DNA of 64,000 nt from Dyadobacter sp. CY326. GTDB lineage: Bacteria > Bacteroidota > Bacteroidia > Cytophagales > Spirosomataceae. Below the pieces are notes generated by a model. It was not told the origin of the DNA and did not search any database. It saw only the letters and a list, made by a program, of their open reading frames with translations. Location of the stretch: contig NZ_JAJUXI010000003.1 in NCBI RefSeq assembly GCF_021390515.1, forward strand, positions 1 through 64,000, written 5' to 3'. This document shows positions 8,446-17,325 of the stretch, piece by piece (position 1 is the first letter of the stretch; every line of letters starts with the position of its first letter). A program made the position numbers and the translations under genes.

Positions 8446-9675
8446 ATGAGAAAGACACGCGTAACGGCCGTTTTGGGCTGCATTTTCTTTTTATTAATTA
8501 CATTATCAAATTTTCCCGCCACAGCGCAGGCCCCATCTCCGGGCCCTTTTGCATTAAAAGACGGCGATCGTGTCGTTTTTCTGGGCAATTCAATCTTTGA
8601 AAACGATTTTCAGTTTGGCTATCTCGAATTGGCGCTTACCACGCGATTTGCAGACAAAGGCATAACATTCAGGAACTTAGGCTGGACAGGCGACAATGTC
8701 TGGGGAGAGGCGCGCAGCACTTACACCAATCCTCCAACGCCGTATGAGCATTTGATGGAAGACATCACCAAAACGCAGCCGACGGTTGTTTTTCTTGCTT
8801 ATGGAGGCGTGGAAGCGCAGGAAGGCCAAGCTGGCGTCGCGCATTTCAAGGATGGTTTGAATAAATTAATTGATAAAATTGACCAGTTAGGCGCTAAAAC
8901 CGTTCTATTTTCAACAATCCCGGTCGTTTCAAGCGACACCGCCCAGCACATCAGCGAGCGAAATGCGGATCTTGAACTGTATTCCAAAACAATTTCAGAG
9001 GTTGCAACGCAGCGTAAAAAGCTGTTTGTCGACATTTACAATCCCATATTAAGCGCCAGCAAAAAGGAACCGATCATTGAAAACACAGTGCATTTAAATG
9101 AACTCGGTTATTATCATTTGGCTAAGATCCTGGAAAAAGCGTTGGGTCTTGAAGTTGCCAAAGCAACAACAGCTATCACAATTTCCAATAATAAAGCCGA
9201 TGTCTCCAACGGCCGCGCATTAACGACAGACAACGCGGCTACGCTCGCCAAGTTTGCCGTAGACAACAAATATCTTCCACTGCCTTCGCCAACTTCAACA
9301 AATGTCATTTCGGACAATGCACGCATTGTGCAGATCTCAGGGCTGAAAAAAGGTTATTATGTGCTGGTTTCCGAGCATATTCAGGTTGCGGCTGCTTCCG
9401 CCAAAGACTGGGAAAAAGGTGTTGCGATCCATCAAGGGCCGCAATTCTCGCAGGTTGCAGAAGTGCGTAACATGATTTTGAAAAAGAATGAGTTACACTT
9501 TTTTCAATATCGTCCGCTGAACCAAACTTACATCGTTGGTTTTCGCAGATATGAGCAGGGCCGTCATGTGAAAGGGCTTGAAGAACAGAACATTCTCATC
9601 AAATGGCTCGAAGGCCAGATTATTCTCAACAGCGAGCCGAAAGAAGTGGTGTATGAGTTGAGGAAAATGGAGTAA
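8446..9675 (+). CDS. Secreted SGNH/GDSL-type hydrolase with altered motifs
   Basis: 409 residues with a signal peptide ending near TAQA. Residues about 37-225 match the SGNH hydrolase fold: block I reads FLGNSIFEND (GNS instead of GDS), block II is LGWTGD, block III is AYGGVEA rather than G-x-N-D, and block V is NTVHLNELGY, so the usual catalytic Asp three residues before His is Asn. The nucleophile Ser and the His remain. The following ~185 residues are a beta-rich region of unknown role. It precedes the large dehydrogenase/cytochrome fusion by 87 bp on the same strand and may be co-transcribed. Carbohydrate de-esterification is possible but unproven. Confidence 0.85.
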   Translation: MRKTRVTAVLGCIFFLLITLSNFPATAQAPSPGPFALKDGDRVVFLGNSIFENDFQFGYLELALTTRFADKGITFRNLGWTGDNVWGEARSTYTNPPTPYEHLMEDITKTQPTVVFLAYGGVEAQEGQAGVAHFKDGLNKLIDKIDQLGAKTVLFSTIPVVSSDTAQHISERNADLELYSKTISEVATQRKKLFVDIYNPILSASKKEPIIENTVHLNELGYYHLAKILEKALGLEVAKATTAITISNNKADVSNGRALTTDNAATLAKFAVDNKYLPLPSPTSTNVISDNARIVQISGLKKGYYVLVSEHIQVAAASAKDWEKGVAIHQGPQFSQVAEVRNMILKKNELHFFQYRPLNQTYIVGFRRYEQGRHVKGLEEQNILIKWLEGQIILNSEPKEVVYELRKME

Positions 9676-9762
9676 GCCTTCCGCATGCTCAGAATGGGAA
9701 TTTATTTCAAAATCAGACATTAACAACATCAGAAAGGTGGTTTGCTAACTGCCTATAAAAAT

Positions 9763-12700
9763 ATGAAAGCAACCCGACTACTATATGGGGCGACGCTCCT
9801 GGCGACGATCCTGTTGACGACCTCTTCGAACAATGTTCAGCGCATCAAGGAGGATCCAGATCCGGACGTGCAAAAAGAGCTTGCGTCATTCAAAGTCGCT
9901 GATGGCTTTGAAGTTACATTATTTGCATCCGACCCAATGGTCGCCAAACCCATTCAGATGAACTGGGACGCTGAGGGCAGATTATGGGTTGTTAGCAGCA
10001 CAGTTTATCCACATTTGAAAACAGGTGAGTCTGCCAATGACAAAATCTTCGTTCTGGAAGATACGGACGGCGACGGCAAAGCTGATAAGTCGACCATTTT
10101 CGCAGAAGGCCTCATTCAGCCAACGGGAATTTTGCCGGGAGACGGAGGCGTTTATGTTGCCAATTCAACCGAGATCTTGCATTTCGCTGACACGGACGGT
10201 GATGGCAAAGCGGATAAAAAGCGCAGAGTTCTGAACGGTTTCGGAACGGGAGACACCCACCATTTGATCCACACTTTCCGCTGGGGACCCGAGGGACGCA
10301 TGTATTTCAACCAGTCCATCTACATTTATAGTCACGTCGAAACGCCTTTTGGAATCAAACGATTGGAAGGCGGCGGTGTGTGGGCGCTTAACACACGCAA
10401 TCTGGATATGGAAGTTTATGCGAGAGGTTTGGTTAATCCTTGGGGTCTGCAATTTGACCGTTGGGGGCAGTCATTTCTTACGGATGGTGCTGGTGGTGAA
10501 GGCATTAACTACGGCTTCCCGGGTGCGACATTCCTCACGGCACCAGGGGCAGCGCGCATCATGAGAGGCCTTAATCCGGGTCAGCCAAAGCATAGCGGCC
10601 TCGATGTGGTTTCCGGAACGCATTTGCCCGATGCATGGCAAGGCAGAATGATCACAAACGACTTTCGCGCCAACCGCATCAACAGCTTTAAGTTGGAAGA
10701 ACAAGGCGCAGGTTACGCTTCAACGCAAGCGGACGACCTGATGTGGACGGATAATGTTGCATTTCGTCCGGTCGATATCAATGTCGGTCCGGACGGCGCG
10801 ATTTACGTTGCCGACTGGTATAATCCCATTATTCAACACGGTGAAGTCGATTTCTACGATCCGCGGCGTGATCAGCAACATGGTCGCATCTGGCGCATTG
10901 TGGCAAAAAATCGTCCGCTGGTTAAGAAGCCGCAATTGGCAAAGGCCAGCACTGTCGAATTATTGGAATCGCTGAAATTGCCCGAAGAATGGACGCGCTT
11001 GCAAGCCAAGCAGGTTTTGAAAGCAAAAGGCGCAAAAGAGGTGATTCCTGCCTTGGAAAAATGGGTGCAGACATTGGATAAGAATGATGCAAATTACGAG
11101 CACAATTTGCTGGAAGCGCTTTGGGTTTACCAGACATTGGAAACCTTTAATCAACTAATTTTAACAGATTTGTTGAATGCAAAAAGCCATAATGCACGCG
11201 CGGCAGCATTGCGGGCATTGGAATTATGGTTTCCAAAAGTTCAGAATGTGCCTGCGTTGCTTGCCAAGGCGGTGAAGGACGAGCATGCGCAGGTGCGGAT
11301 GGAAGCGGTGATCGCCTTACGCAAAACGAAAACCGCCGATGCTGCGAAGAATGCATTGTCGGTTTTAGACGGACAAATGGACGAATTTCTTGACTTCGCA
11401 TTGTGGCAGACGGTGAGGGAATTGGAGCCAATCTGGCTAGTAAAGTTGAAATCAGATCCTGGTTTTTTGGGTGACGCGAAGAAAACCGCTTATGCATTGA
11501 AATCGGCAACGAGCCCTGAGGCTGCGTCTATGCTTGTCCGGCTTTATGAAAAAGGTCAGAATCCCGAAGAATATCAAAATGACGTGCTCAGCAGCATAGC
11601 GGGATTAGGGCAGTCTTCGGACCTGAATGTTTTGCTAGATCTGGCGCTGCAAGGAAAAGATAAAAACGTTTCCGCACAGTTGGCAGCATTGGAAAGTGCT
11701 GCTGCTCAGCGCAATGTGAAGCCGGACAAGGCTCCTGAACGCATTGCCTCGCTGGTGGCAAGTGAGGATGAAGCAGTAAGCCTGAGTGCGATCCGGTTGA
11801 TCGGACTGTGGAAATTGACCCAGTTAAGTGATCGCCTGGCCAGTTTGATTCAAACCGGAAACCCAAACACCAAAAAAGCCGCATTGGCTTCGCTCAACGC
11901 CATCGACAAAGACAAGGCATTGAAATTGACAACAGAGCTCGCAGGCCCGAAGAATACGCCGGAAGTTCGCGTGATTGCTGTGGCTCAATTGGCCACATTA
12001 GACCCAAAAGAAGCGGCGCGCATTGGCACAGATCTCATGCGCACATTGCCTGCCGAAACGGATATGACCGAACTTTTCATGGCATTCGTATCCACAAATC
12101 CGGGCGCAGCTGCACTCGCGGATGCCATTGCCGCAAAAAAAATCCCCGAAGCAACGGCCAAAGCGGGTAGGAGACTCGTTCAGGCCCGCGCAGGATGGAC
12201 GCGCCAGAACATTGACGAAATGTTGGCATTAAAAAAAGCATTGGAAGCATCGGGCGGCGCATTACCGACGCAGAAGATGCCACAGGATTTGAACGATGAC
12301 CAAATCGCTGGTCTGGCGAAATTGGTCAGAGAAAAAGGCGATCCGGCAAAAGGTGAACAGATTTTCCGGCGCGCAGAATCAAGCTGCACAACCTGCCACG
12401 CAATTGGCGGCGCAGGCGGACTTATTGGCCCCGATTTAAGCAGCTTGGGAACGAGTTCGCCAGCAGAAACGATCATTCGCTCGATTTTATATCCCAACTT
12501 GTCTATTAAGGAAGGTTACGATTTAAAGCGCGTTGTGAAAAAAGACGGCTCCGACATGCTGGGTTATCTGGCTAGCGACGGCGCGTCGGAAGTTGTGATC
12601 CGCGATGTTACTGGCAAGGAGGTTTCGATTGCGAAAAGTCAGGTGCAGGCAATGGAGAAAGTTCCCGGCTCACTTATGCCGCCCGGATTAACTGCCAGTC

Positions 12701-13224
12701 TAGACCAGACGGAATTTATTGATTTAGTTGGTTATTTGACGAAACTGGGCGAATCGGGAGATTTTCGGGTTCCTAATACAAGGTTTGTAAGGCGCTGGGA
12801 AAGCGTTACAGCTGATAAACAAACGGCCAATAAATTGTCAGCAGATCCTACATTAATTTTTGCAAAGGGCGCCAAAATCACAGCCTCGCCAGTTTACAGC
12901 AAAGTTTCCGGCGCATTGCCGTTGGACGAATTGCCTGTCATTGAATCCGCTGGCGGCAAATCGATCAGCATTGTTAGGTTTGACATCGAAGTGCTCACCA
13001 AAGGAAACGTGGCGCTTTCGTCAAACATCAACAATGGAGTAACCGCATTCGCCGCCAACAAACCACTTAAAGTAACCGACGGCAATATTGCAACAGCATT
13101 GCCGCAAGGAATTCAGCAAATAACACTTGTCATTGACAGAAGAATTGTAAAAGAAGGCGGTCTTAAAGTAGAACTGAAAGATGCCTCAGGCGGCGCGCAG
13201 ACAAGGTTGAAGATGGGAAGATAA
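9763..13224 (+). CDS. PVC-type haem-binding protein: beta-propeller dehydrogenase, HEAT repeats, cytochrome c
   Basis: 1153 residues from the ATG at 9763. A TTG at 9742 also reads in frame, but the signal peptide begins at MKATRLLYGATLLATILLTT. Residues about 40-390 are a sorbosone/glucose-dehydrogenase-like six-bladed propeller with repeated DTDGDGKADK calcium-type loops. Residues about 400-830 are helical HEAT-like repeats. A c-type haem site CTTCH lies at 875-879 with a downstream SLMPPG sequence supplying the probable Met ligand. A C-terminal beta domain follows. This architecture is common in Planctomycetes and Bacteroidota and suggests periplasmic oxidation of sugars or alcohols with electrons passed to the haem. 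The substrate is unknown. It meets the NmrA gene tail to tail with zero spacing. Confidence 0.93.
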   Translation: MKATRLLYGATLLATILLTTSSNNVQRIKEDPDPDVQKELASFKVADGFEVTLFASDPMVAKPIQMNWDAEGRLWVVSSTVYPHLKTGESANDKIFVLEDTDGDGKADKSTIFAEGLIQPTGILPGDGGVYVANSTEILHFADTDGDGKADKKRRVLNGFGTGDTHHLIHTFRWGPEGRMYFNQSIYIYSHVETPFGIKRLEGGGVWALNTRNLDMEVYARGLVNPWGLQFDRWGQSFLTDGAGGEGINYGFPGATFLTAPGAARIMRGLNPGQPKHSGLDVVSGTHLPDAWQGRMITNDFRANRINSFKLEEQGAGYASTQADDLMWTDNVAFRPVDINVGPDGAIYVADWYNPIIQHGEVDFYDPRRDQQHGRIWRIVAKNRPLVKKPQLAKASTVELLESLKLPEEWTRLQAKQVLKAKGAKEVIPALEKWVQTLDKNDANYEHNLLEALWVYQTLETFNQLILTDLLNAKSHNARAAALRALELWFPKVQNVPALLAKAVKDEHAQVRMEAVIALRKTKTADAAKNALSVLDGQMDEFLDFALWQTVRELEPIWLVKLKSDPGFLGDAKKTAYALKSATSPEAASMLVRLYEKGQNPEEYQNDVLSSIAGLGQSSDLNVLLDLALQGKDKNVSAQLAALESAAAQRNVKPDKAPERIASLVASEDEAVSLSAIRLIGLWKLTQLSDRLASLIQTGNPNTKKAALASLNAIDKDKALKLTTELAGPKNTPEVRVIAVAQLATLDPKEAARIGTDLMRTLPAETDMTELFMAFVSTNPGAAALADAIAAKKIPEATAKAGRRLVQARAGWTRQNIDEMLALKKALEASGGALPTQKMPQDLNDDQIAGLAKLVREKGDPAKGEQIFRRAESSCTTCHAIGGAGGLIGPDLSSLGTSSPAETIIRSILYPNLSIKEGYDLKRVVKKDGSDMLGYLASDGASEVVIRDVTGKEVSIAKSQVQAMEKVPGSLMPPGLTASLDQTEFIDLVGYLTKLGESGDFRVPNTRFVRRWESVTADKQTANKLSADPTLIFAKGAKITASPVYSKVSGALPLDELPVIESAGGKSISIVRFDIEVLTKGNVALSSNINNGVTAFAANKPLKVTDGNIATALPQGIQQITLVIDRRIVKEGGLKVELKDASGGAQTRLKMGR

Positions 13225-14115
13225 TCAAGCCCCAGCATACGCAGCTGCAAATTCGTTCGTAAAATCTTCCAACTTGTAATGCCCCAACTTTTCAGGTCGA
13301 TTTTGCCAATAATCTGCTTGCATTTGTCCGCTGCGAATTGCCTGCCCCATTTCAACGTAAAGCTTCGCGAAGCTTTCATTGAGGCCAGCGCCTAGCATGC
13401 CGTTGTATGCGTCCTCGTCGGAAAAGGCGATCCAAGGCGTGTTTTCTTTTCCAACCGCCTTGCCCAGGATGGCAGCGATTTCGCTTGGATGGCGCTCGTC
13501 GTTAGCAATGTTGGTGATCATTTTGCCGGTGAAAAGATTGAGCAAAGCATCTGTCGCCACCTCGGCAATGTGGTCCGTGTGCGTCAGCACAAGCTTTTCA
13601 TCCGTGTCTCCAAAATTGTTTCCTGCAATGCCAGCATGCTTAATCATCCCCGCAAAGGTGAACAGATTGGAAAAGAAATAAGAAGGGCGTAGGAAGTTGG
13701 CGTTCAGGTCTGGAATTTCCAGCAACTTCTCTTCAAGATATCCCAATGCATCGATAGGGCCGGCGCCTTTGCGCATGTGTGCACCCAGGCTGCTGAGCAA
13801 AACCACATGCTTAATATTGCTGCCTTTGAGCGCTTCCAGATAATTATCCGCCACTTCATACTGGAACTTGCCATAATCCGCAAGCGAAAAATCTGCCGGG
13901 ATCATTAGGTAAGCCGCGTCTGCATCCTTAAATGTTTCCTTTAAAAACGCAACGTCAGTCAGAGAGCCAATTGCTGCCTTAGCACCCAGACCTTCGATTT
14001 CGGACTGTTTTCCTTGATTGCTGCTGATAACGGTTACGTCTTGTCCCGCTGCAACGAGATTTTTTGCAACAGGTCTGCTAATGTTTCCTAACGACCCTGT
14101 GATGATATATTTCAT
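13225..14115 (-). CDS. NmrA-like NAD(P)-binding protein (atypical SDR)
   Basis: 296 residues. The Rossmann start is MKYIITGSLGNISRPVAKNL (GxxGxxx), followed by strands at VTVISS and AYLMIP, as in NmrA/QorB-type atypical short-chain dehydrogenases. The classic YxxxK pair is not evident, so it may be a quinone reductase or redox sensor rather than a standard dehydrogenase. The pairing with a divergent HxlR repressor through a shared control region is the usual arrangement for electrophile or quinone-responsive reductases. Its stop codon begins directly after that of the convergent dehydrogenase gene. Confidence 0.92.
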   Translation of the reverse strand: MKYIITGSLGNISRPVAKNLVAAGQDVTVISSNQGKQSEIEGLGAKAAIGSLTDVAFLKETFKDADAAYLMIPADFSLADYGKFQYEVADNYLEALKGSNIKHVVLLSSLGAHMRKGAGPIDALGYLEEKLLEIPDLNANFLRPSYFFSNLFTFAGMIKHAGIAGNNFGDTDEKLVLTHTDHIAEVATDALLNLFTGKMITNIANDERHPSEIAAILGKAVGKENTPWIAFSDEDAYNGMLGAGLNESFAKLYVEMGQAIRSGQMQADYWQNRPEKLGHYKLEDFTNEFAAAYAGA

Positions 14116-14124
14116 GTTTGTAAG

Positions 14125-14154
14125 TTGTTTAATTGTGCAGCAAAGCTATATTTG
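14125..14154 (+). promoter_or_regulatory. Promoter of the HxlR-type regulator gene
   Basis: TTG at 14125-14127, a 19-base spacer and TATATTTG at 14147-14154 match the Bacteroidota promoter pattern. Predicted transcription start is near 14161, 34 bp before the ATG at 14195. Confidence 0.75.
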
Positions 14155-14171
14155 TACTTACTTTTAGACAA
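14141..14171 (-). promoter_or_regulatory. Promoter of the NmrA gene, overlapping the HxlR promoter
   Basis: Read on the minus strand: TTG at 14171-14169, a 20-base spacer, and TAGCTTTG at 14148-14141. Its -7 element shares the TA step with the opposing promoter, so the two cannot easily be occupied at the same time. Predicted start is near 14134, about 19 bp before the ATG at 14115. Confidence 0.7.
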
Positions 14172-14179
14172 GTACTTAC
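14154..14179. promoter_or_regulatory. Candidate HxlR operator
   Basis: Inverted repeat TACTT (14155-14159), N10, AAGTA (14170-14174). The same interval also contains GTACTTAC twice, at 14154-14161 and 14172-14179, 18 bp apart. It covers the start site of the regulator promoter and the TTG element of the NmrA promoter, so binding would shut both. TACT/AGTA-type palindromes are known for YodB-like HxlR repressors. The match here is by eye. Confidence 0.6.
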
Positions 14180-14194
14180 CCCAAAGTGTGTATC

Positions 14195-14572
14195 ATGACA
14201 AAGGTCAAAGAAAGCTCGACATATAATGCCAACAGGGAGATTGTTATGCAGGAATGTCCGGTCACATATGTGATGAACAAGATTGGCGGACATTGGAAAC
14301 CGATCATTTTGTTTCATTTGCTATCGGGCAACAAGCGATATTCGGAGATAAAGAAAGCAATGCCGCATATCACCGAAAAAATGCTGATTCAGCACTTGAA
14401 GCAATTGGAAAGCGACAGATTGCTGATTCGGGAAGCCAGGCCCGTTGTGCCGCCATATGTTACTTACACACTCACCGAGGCTGGGCGGGAGCTGGAACAA
14501 GTGATTAATGCGATGGCTGTTTGGGCATTTAAGGATATGAAGAGAAATGCTGTCTCCGGTCTATCATGTTAG
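14195..14572 (+). CDS. HxlR-family winged-helix repressor
   Basis: 125 residues from the ATG at 14195; a GTG three codons earlier is less likely. The family core is clear: ECPVTYVMNKIGGHWKPII, then SGNKRYSEIKKAMPHITEKM and LTEAGRELE. The N-terminal cysteine in the CPV motif is the conserved position that in YodB/HypR-type proteins senses quinones, aldehydes or oxidants. A second cysteine is the last residue. It is divergent from the NmrA gene and probably autoregulated through the shared operator. Confidence 0.93.
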   Translation: MTKVKESSTYNANREIVMQECPVTYVMNKIGGHWKPIILFHLLSGNKRYSEIKKAMPHITEKMLIQHLKQLESDRLLIREARPVVPPYVTYTLTEAGRELEQVINAMAVWAFKDMKRNAVSGLSC

Positions 14573-14683
14573 CTGTTCACTTTGCTGGCAGTCGGGAAAA
14601 TGAAGCATTGGAAAGTATATTCCTGCTTCTTTTTGTTTTAATACTTATTACAAAATCCCTTTAAACACCGAATCCAAACTATT

Positions 14684-15430
14684 ATGTTTAAAAAATTACT
14701 GGCTCTGCTTTTTGTTATCGCGAGCACCGCCGCTTCTCAGGCACAGCAGTTTAAGGTCTTATTATTTACCAAAACCGCCGGCTTTCACCACGTTTCCATT
14801 CATGAAGGCGTTGACGGAATCCGCAACCTTGCTTCGCGCCACAACTTTTCTGTCGACTGGCAGGAAAATGCAGATGTTTTTAATGAAAAAAGTCTGGCTA
14901 ATTATGCGGCCGTTATCTTCCTGAACACGACGGGCGATATTTTGAATGATGCACAACAGGCGGCATTTGAAAAATATATTAAAAGCGGGAAAGGCTTCGT
15001 GGGAATTCACTCAGCGGCCGACACGGAATATGACTGGGCCTGGTATGGCAAGTTGGTAGGAATGTATTTCAAAACCCACCCAGCGCAGCAAACCGCGTTT
15101 TTGGACGTGAAAGACAGCAACTTTCCAGGTTTGGAGCGTTTTCCAAAACGCATTCTTTGGACTGACGAATGGTATGAATACAAAAAACCATACAACGCCG
15201 ACGACCTGAAAATCCTGATCACATTGGACGAAAAAACATACGATCCAAAAACCAACCAAGGGACCGGCATGGGCGCCGAACACCCTATGTCCTGGTATCA
15301 CAACTACGACGGCGGCCGCGGATTTTACACCGGCCTGGGCCACATCGGATTGGTTTACTCCGATCAATCATTCCTGGACCATTTGTACGGCGGAATTTAC
15401 TGGGCCGCTACTGGGAAGGGGTTGAAGTAA
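14684..15430 (+). CDS. Secreted ThuA-domain protein
   Basis: 248 residues with a signal peptide (MFKKLLALLFVIASTAASQAQ) and then a ThuA fold, related to class I glutamine amidotransferase-like proteins. It shows FTKTAGFHHVSI at the start, a GIHSAADTEYDW segment at about residue 106, a THPAQQ segment and the C-terminal HPMSWYHNYDGGRGFYTGLGH motif. ThuA proteins were named for trehalose utilisation, and many Bacteroidota and Planctomycete paralogs sit near PVC-type dehydrogenases and Gfo/Idh/MocA proteins, as in this window. An exported role in disaccharide metabolism, probably with 3-keto sugars, is inferred. Confidence 0.93.
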   Translation: MFKKLLALLFVIASTAASQAQQFKVLLFTKTAGFHHVSIHEGVDGIRNLASRHNFSVDWQENADVFNEKSLANYAAVIFLNTTGDILNDAQQAAFEKYIKSGKGFVGIHSAADTEYDWAWYGKLVGMYFKTHPAQQTAFLDVKDSNFPGLERFPKRILWTDEWYEYKKPYNADDLKILITLDEKTYDPKTNQGTGMGAEHPMSWYHNYDGGRGFYTGLGHIGLVYSDQSFLDHLYGGIYWAATGKGLK

Positions 15431-15483
15431 GTTTTAAGTGAGGCGTTACGAGCTTAAAGTCAAGAGTTTAGAGTTTCTGTTTA

Positions 15484-15526
15484 AGCGGCTGCATTTTTTG
15501 GATGAAATTCCAATGGTGCAGCCGCT
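15484..15526. repeat. Long-stem inverted repeat after the ThuA gene
   Basis: AGCGGCTGCA (15484-15493) and TGCAGCCGCT (15517-15526) are perfect 10-bp complements with a 23-base loop that itself contains GGA/TCC complementarity. There is no clear T-run, so it may be a mRNA-stabilising or weak terminator hairpin rather than a classical terminator. Confidence 0.6.
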
Positions 15527-15560
15527 GATGTTAAAAAGTGGTGTGGGAAATATTGTTTCT

Positions 15561-15590
15561 TTGAGGCCATAAACACAATCATTATATTTG
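15561..15590 (+). promoter_or_regulatory. Promoter of the toxin-antitoxin operon
   Basis: TTG at 15561-15563, a 19-base spacer and TATATTTG at 15583-15590. The predicted start near 15597 excludes the in-frame TTG at 15588 as a start codon and supports the ATG at 15612. Confidence 0.75.
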
Positions 15591-15611
15591 AAATACACAA
15601 ACTATCAAGTC

Positions 15612-15821
15612 ATGACAAAACAAGCGATCATCGAGCAGACGATTGAAGCGATAAATCAGCTTCCGAACGACAAGGCAGAAGAAATATACGAATTTGCAGA
15701 TTATGTAAGGAAACGATATGAAGAATACCAACTAACTAGTGAGATCCAAAGCTTAATCGCGGATAGTTCGTCCTTCAATTTTCTAAATAAGGAAGATGAT
15801 CTTACTCACTCGCAGATTTAA
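15612..15821 (+). CDS. Antitoxin-like protein (DUF2281/VapB-like)
   Basis: 69 residues. The helical, acidic sequence with INQLPNDKAEEIYEFADYV resembles DUF2281-type antitoxin components. It lacks an obvious DNA-binding strand, so autoregulation is uncertain. Twelve bases separate its stop from the MazF/PemK-like toxin gene, in the usual antitoxin-first order. The promoter at 15561-15590 fixes the start. It should bind and neutralise the toxin through its C-terminal tail, which is inferred from context. Confidence 0.8.
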   Translation: MTKQAIIEQTIEAINQLPNDKAEEIYEFADYVRKRYEEYQLTSEIQSLIADSSSFNFLNKEDDLTHSQI

Positions 15822-15833
15822 GGGAAATTTACA

Positions 15834-16148
15834 ATGGCTAAGGGAGACATTGTATTGATTACCTTTCCAGATCTAAGCAGCAGTAAATTGCGACCGGCAG
15901 TGGTTCTTGTCGAAACAAATCTTGACTTAACCGTTTGTTTTATCACATCAAATATTGGCTGGCAAGAGGCAACCGATGTTCCGCTCAGTCCAACGACTAC
16001 AAACGGGCTTAAAAAGCTGTCTTTAATCAAAACCAGCAAAATTGCTACGCTTGATCGATCATTGGCGAAAGGTCTTTTGGGCAGACTTTCAGATGCCGAA
16101 CTTTCTTATCTAAACACTAAGCTGAAAATTTTGTTGCAATTGGCTTAG
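15834..16148 (+). CDS. MazF/PemK-like toxin
   Basis: 104 residues with the MazF/PemK beta-barrel layout: KGDIVLITFPDLSSSKLRPAVVL at the N-terminus, with the conserved RP-[AR]-VV motif, a central TSN segment and SLIKTSKIATLD near residue 63. Characterised members are ribonucleases that cut mRNA at short motifs. Together with the upstream 69-residue partner it forms a type II toxin-antitoxin operon. Specificity cannot be deduced. It may be a plasmid-like or island remnant, since the neighbouring SymE pair is also toxin-related. Confidence 0.88.
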   Translation: MAKGDIVLITFPDLSSSKLRPAVVLVETNLDLTVCFITSNIGWQEATDVPLSPTTTNGLKKLSLIKTSKIATLDRSLAKGLLGRLSDAELSYLNTKLKILLQLA

Positions 16149-16193
16149 TGAAATCATGAAAGTCAACGAACGACCAACCTGACCGAGCAACTT

Positions 16194-16559
16194 ATGGAAA
16201 TCCTTCAAAAAATCCTTGTCGGCATTGTTGCGCTTGAACATCTTTATATTCTTTACATTGAAATGTTCGCCTGGGAAACCAAGGGCAAGGAAACATTCAA
16301 AGGCTCACTTGCTCCCGACCTGTTCAAGCCAACCAGAACACTTGCTGCAAACCAAGGTCTTTACAACGGATTTTTAGCAGCTGGTTTGATCTGGACATTC
16401 TTCATCGAAGACGACCATTGGGCCTTTTACATTGCCGTTTTCTTCCTCACCTGCATAATCGTCGCCGGAATTTATGGAGCACTAACCGCAAGCAAAAAGA
16501 TATTTTTCGTGCAGGCGCTGCCTGCAATTGTGGCGTTGATTGTTTTACATATTCGGTAG
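16194..16559 (+). CDS. DUF1304 membrane protein
   Basis: 121 residues with four hydrophobic segments (about 5-25, 55-70, 78-95 and 100-120). The sequence ALEHLYILYIEMFAWETKG and the ANQGLYNGFLAAG motif match DUF1304, a small inner-membrane family of unknown function. It follows the toxin gene by 45 bp on the same strand but has no obvious functional tie to it. Confidence 0.88.
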   Translation: MEILQKILVGIVALEHLYILYIEMFAWETKGKETFKGSLAPDLFKPTRTLAANQGLYNGFLAAGLIWTFFIEDDHWAFYIAVFFLTCIIVAGIYGALTASKKIFFVQALPAIVALIVLHIR

Positions 16560-16672
16560 GAATGGCGGAGGAGTTTCTGAGCAACAACATAGAGCAATGC
16601 CAGTCTAGCAAAGAAATCTCTATATTGTTGTAGGCGGGCGCAACCAAGTAGGCCCGTATCCAATGTCTGCTG

Positions 16673-17044
16673 TTAAGCAAAAAAGCTAGGTTTCTGCAAA
16701 TAACCCGCCTGCCAGCTGGAATCGCGACGGCGCAATGTGCGCGATATGTTGAGCACTTCGTGTAGACGTTCTTGCTGATCAGTGATGGAGTCGCGGCTGT
16801 GAAAATACTGGCCAATGATCTCCCATTCGAAAGAATCCGTTTTTGAATCGTATATCCCGACCGGGATGCGGTTGCCATCTTTCATCAACATCCCCAGCAC
16901 ATATTGCGCATCTTCCTCCGATGAACATCCCACATGTTGATACTGTCCTTTAAGCGTATAAAGTACAGAGTAACGATTAGCCGAAGATTCCCGGCCCTGC
17001 TCATTTGTTTTATTCTGTTTCGTGTGTTTTAGTAATCGTATCAT
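16673..17044 (-). CDS. Conserved-looking hypothetical protein
   Basis: 123 residues, soluble, with no signal peptide or recognised domain. It begins with a basic tail (MIRLLKHTKQNKTNEQGRES), then a mixed alpha/beta segment (YSVLYTLKGQYQHVGCSSEEDAQYVLGML, given here only as its character) with IPVGIYDSKTDSFEWE and a basic C-terminal helix rich in Arg. The start codon lies at 17044. No function can be assigned. The codon use looks like its neighbours. Confidence 0.6.
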   Translation of the reverse strand: MIRLLKHTKQNKTNEQGRESSANRYSVLYTLKGQYQHVGCSSEEDAQYVLGMLMKDGNRIPVGIYDSKTDSFEWEIIGQYFHSRDSITDQQERLHEVLNISRTLRRRDSSWQAGYLQKPSFFA

Positions 17045-17325
17045 GATAATGTCTGTTTCAACGCCCTACATTTCGTCAGGGCTTTTCTGTGGTATTAAAA
17101 TAGTTATGATTTGAGGAAAATATCTGCTGTTTCTAAATGCGTCCATTTGCCTTCGGTTTGACTAACGAAGGTTGGTTGTCAATAGTTTACTATTATTCAG
17201 CAGAAGGTTGAAGTTCTTCTGATAGGGAAGGTGTTTAGTAGAATAGTACAATTCGGAAATTGTTTGCCTTGCCGATAATCTCAGGATTCGCGATTGACAG
17301 GCATTGTATAAGTTTAGCTTCAAGC

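Noticed and set aside
17045..17325. Gene in the gap upstream of the hypothetical protein
   Set aside because: No frame with a plausible start or protein-like composition was found on either strand.
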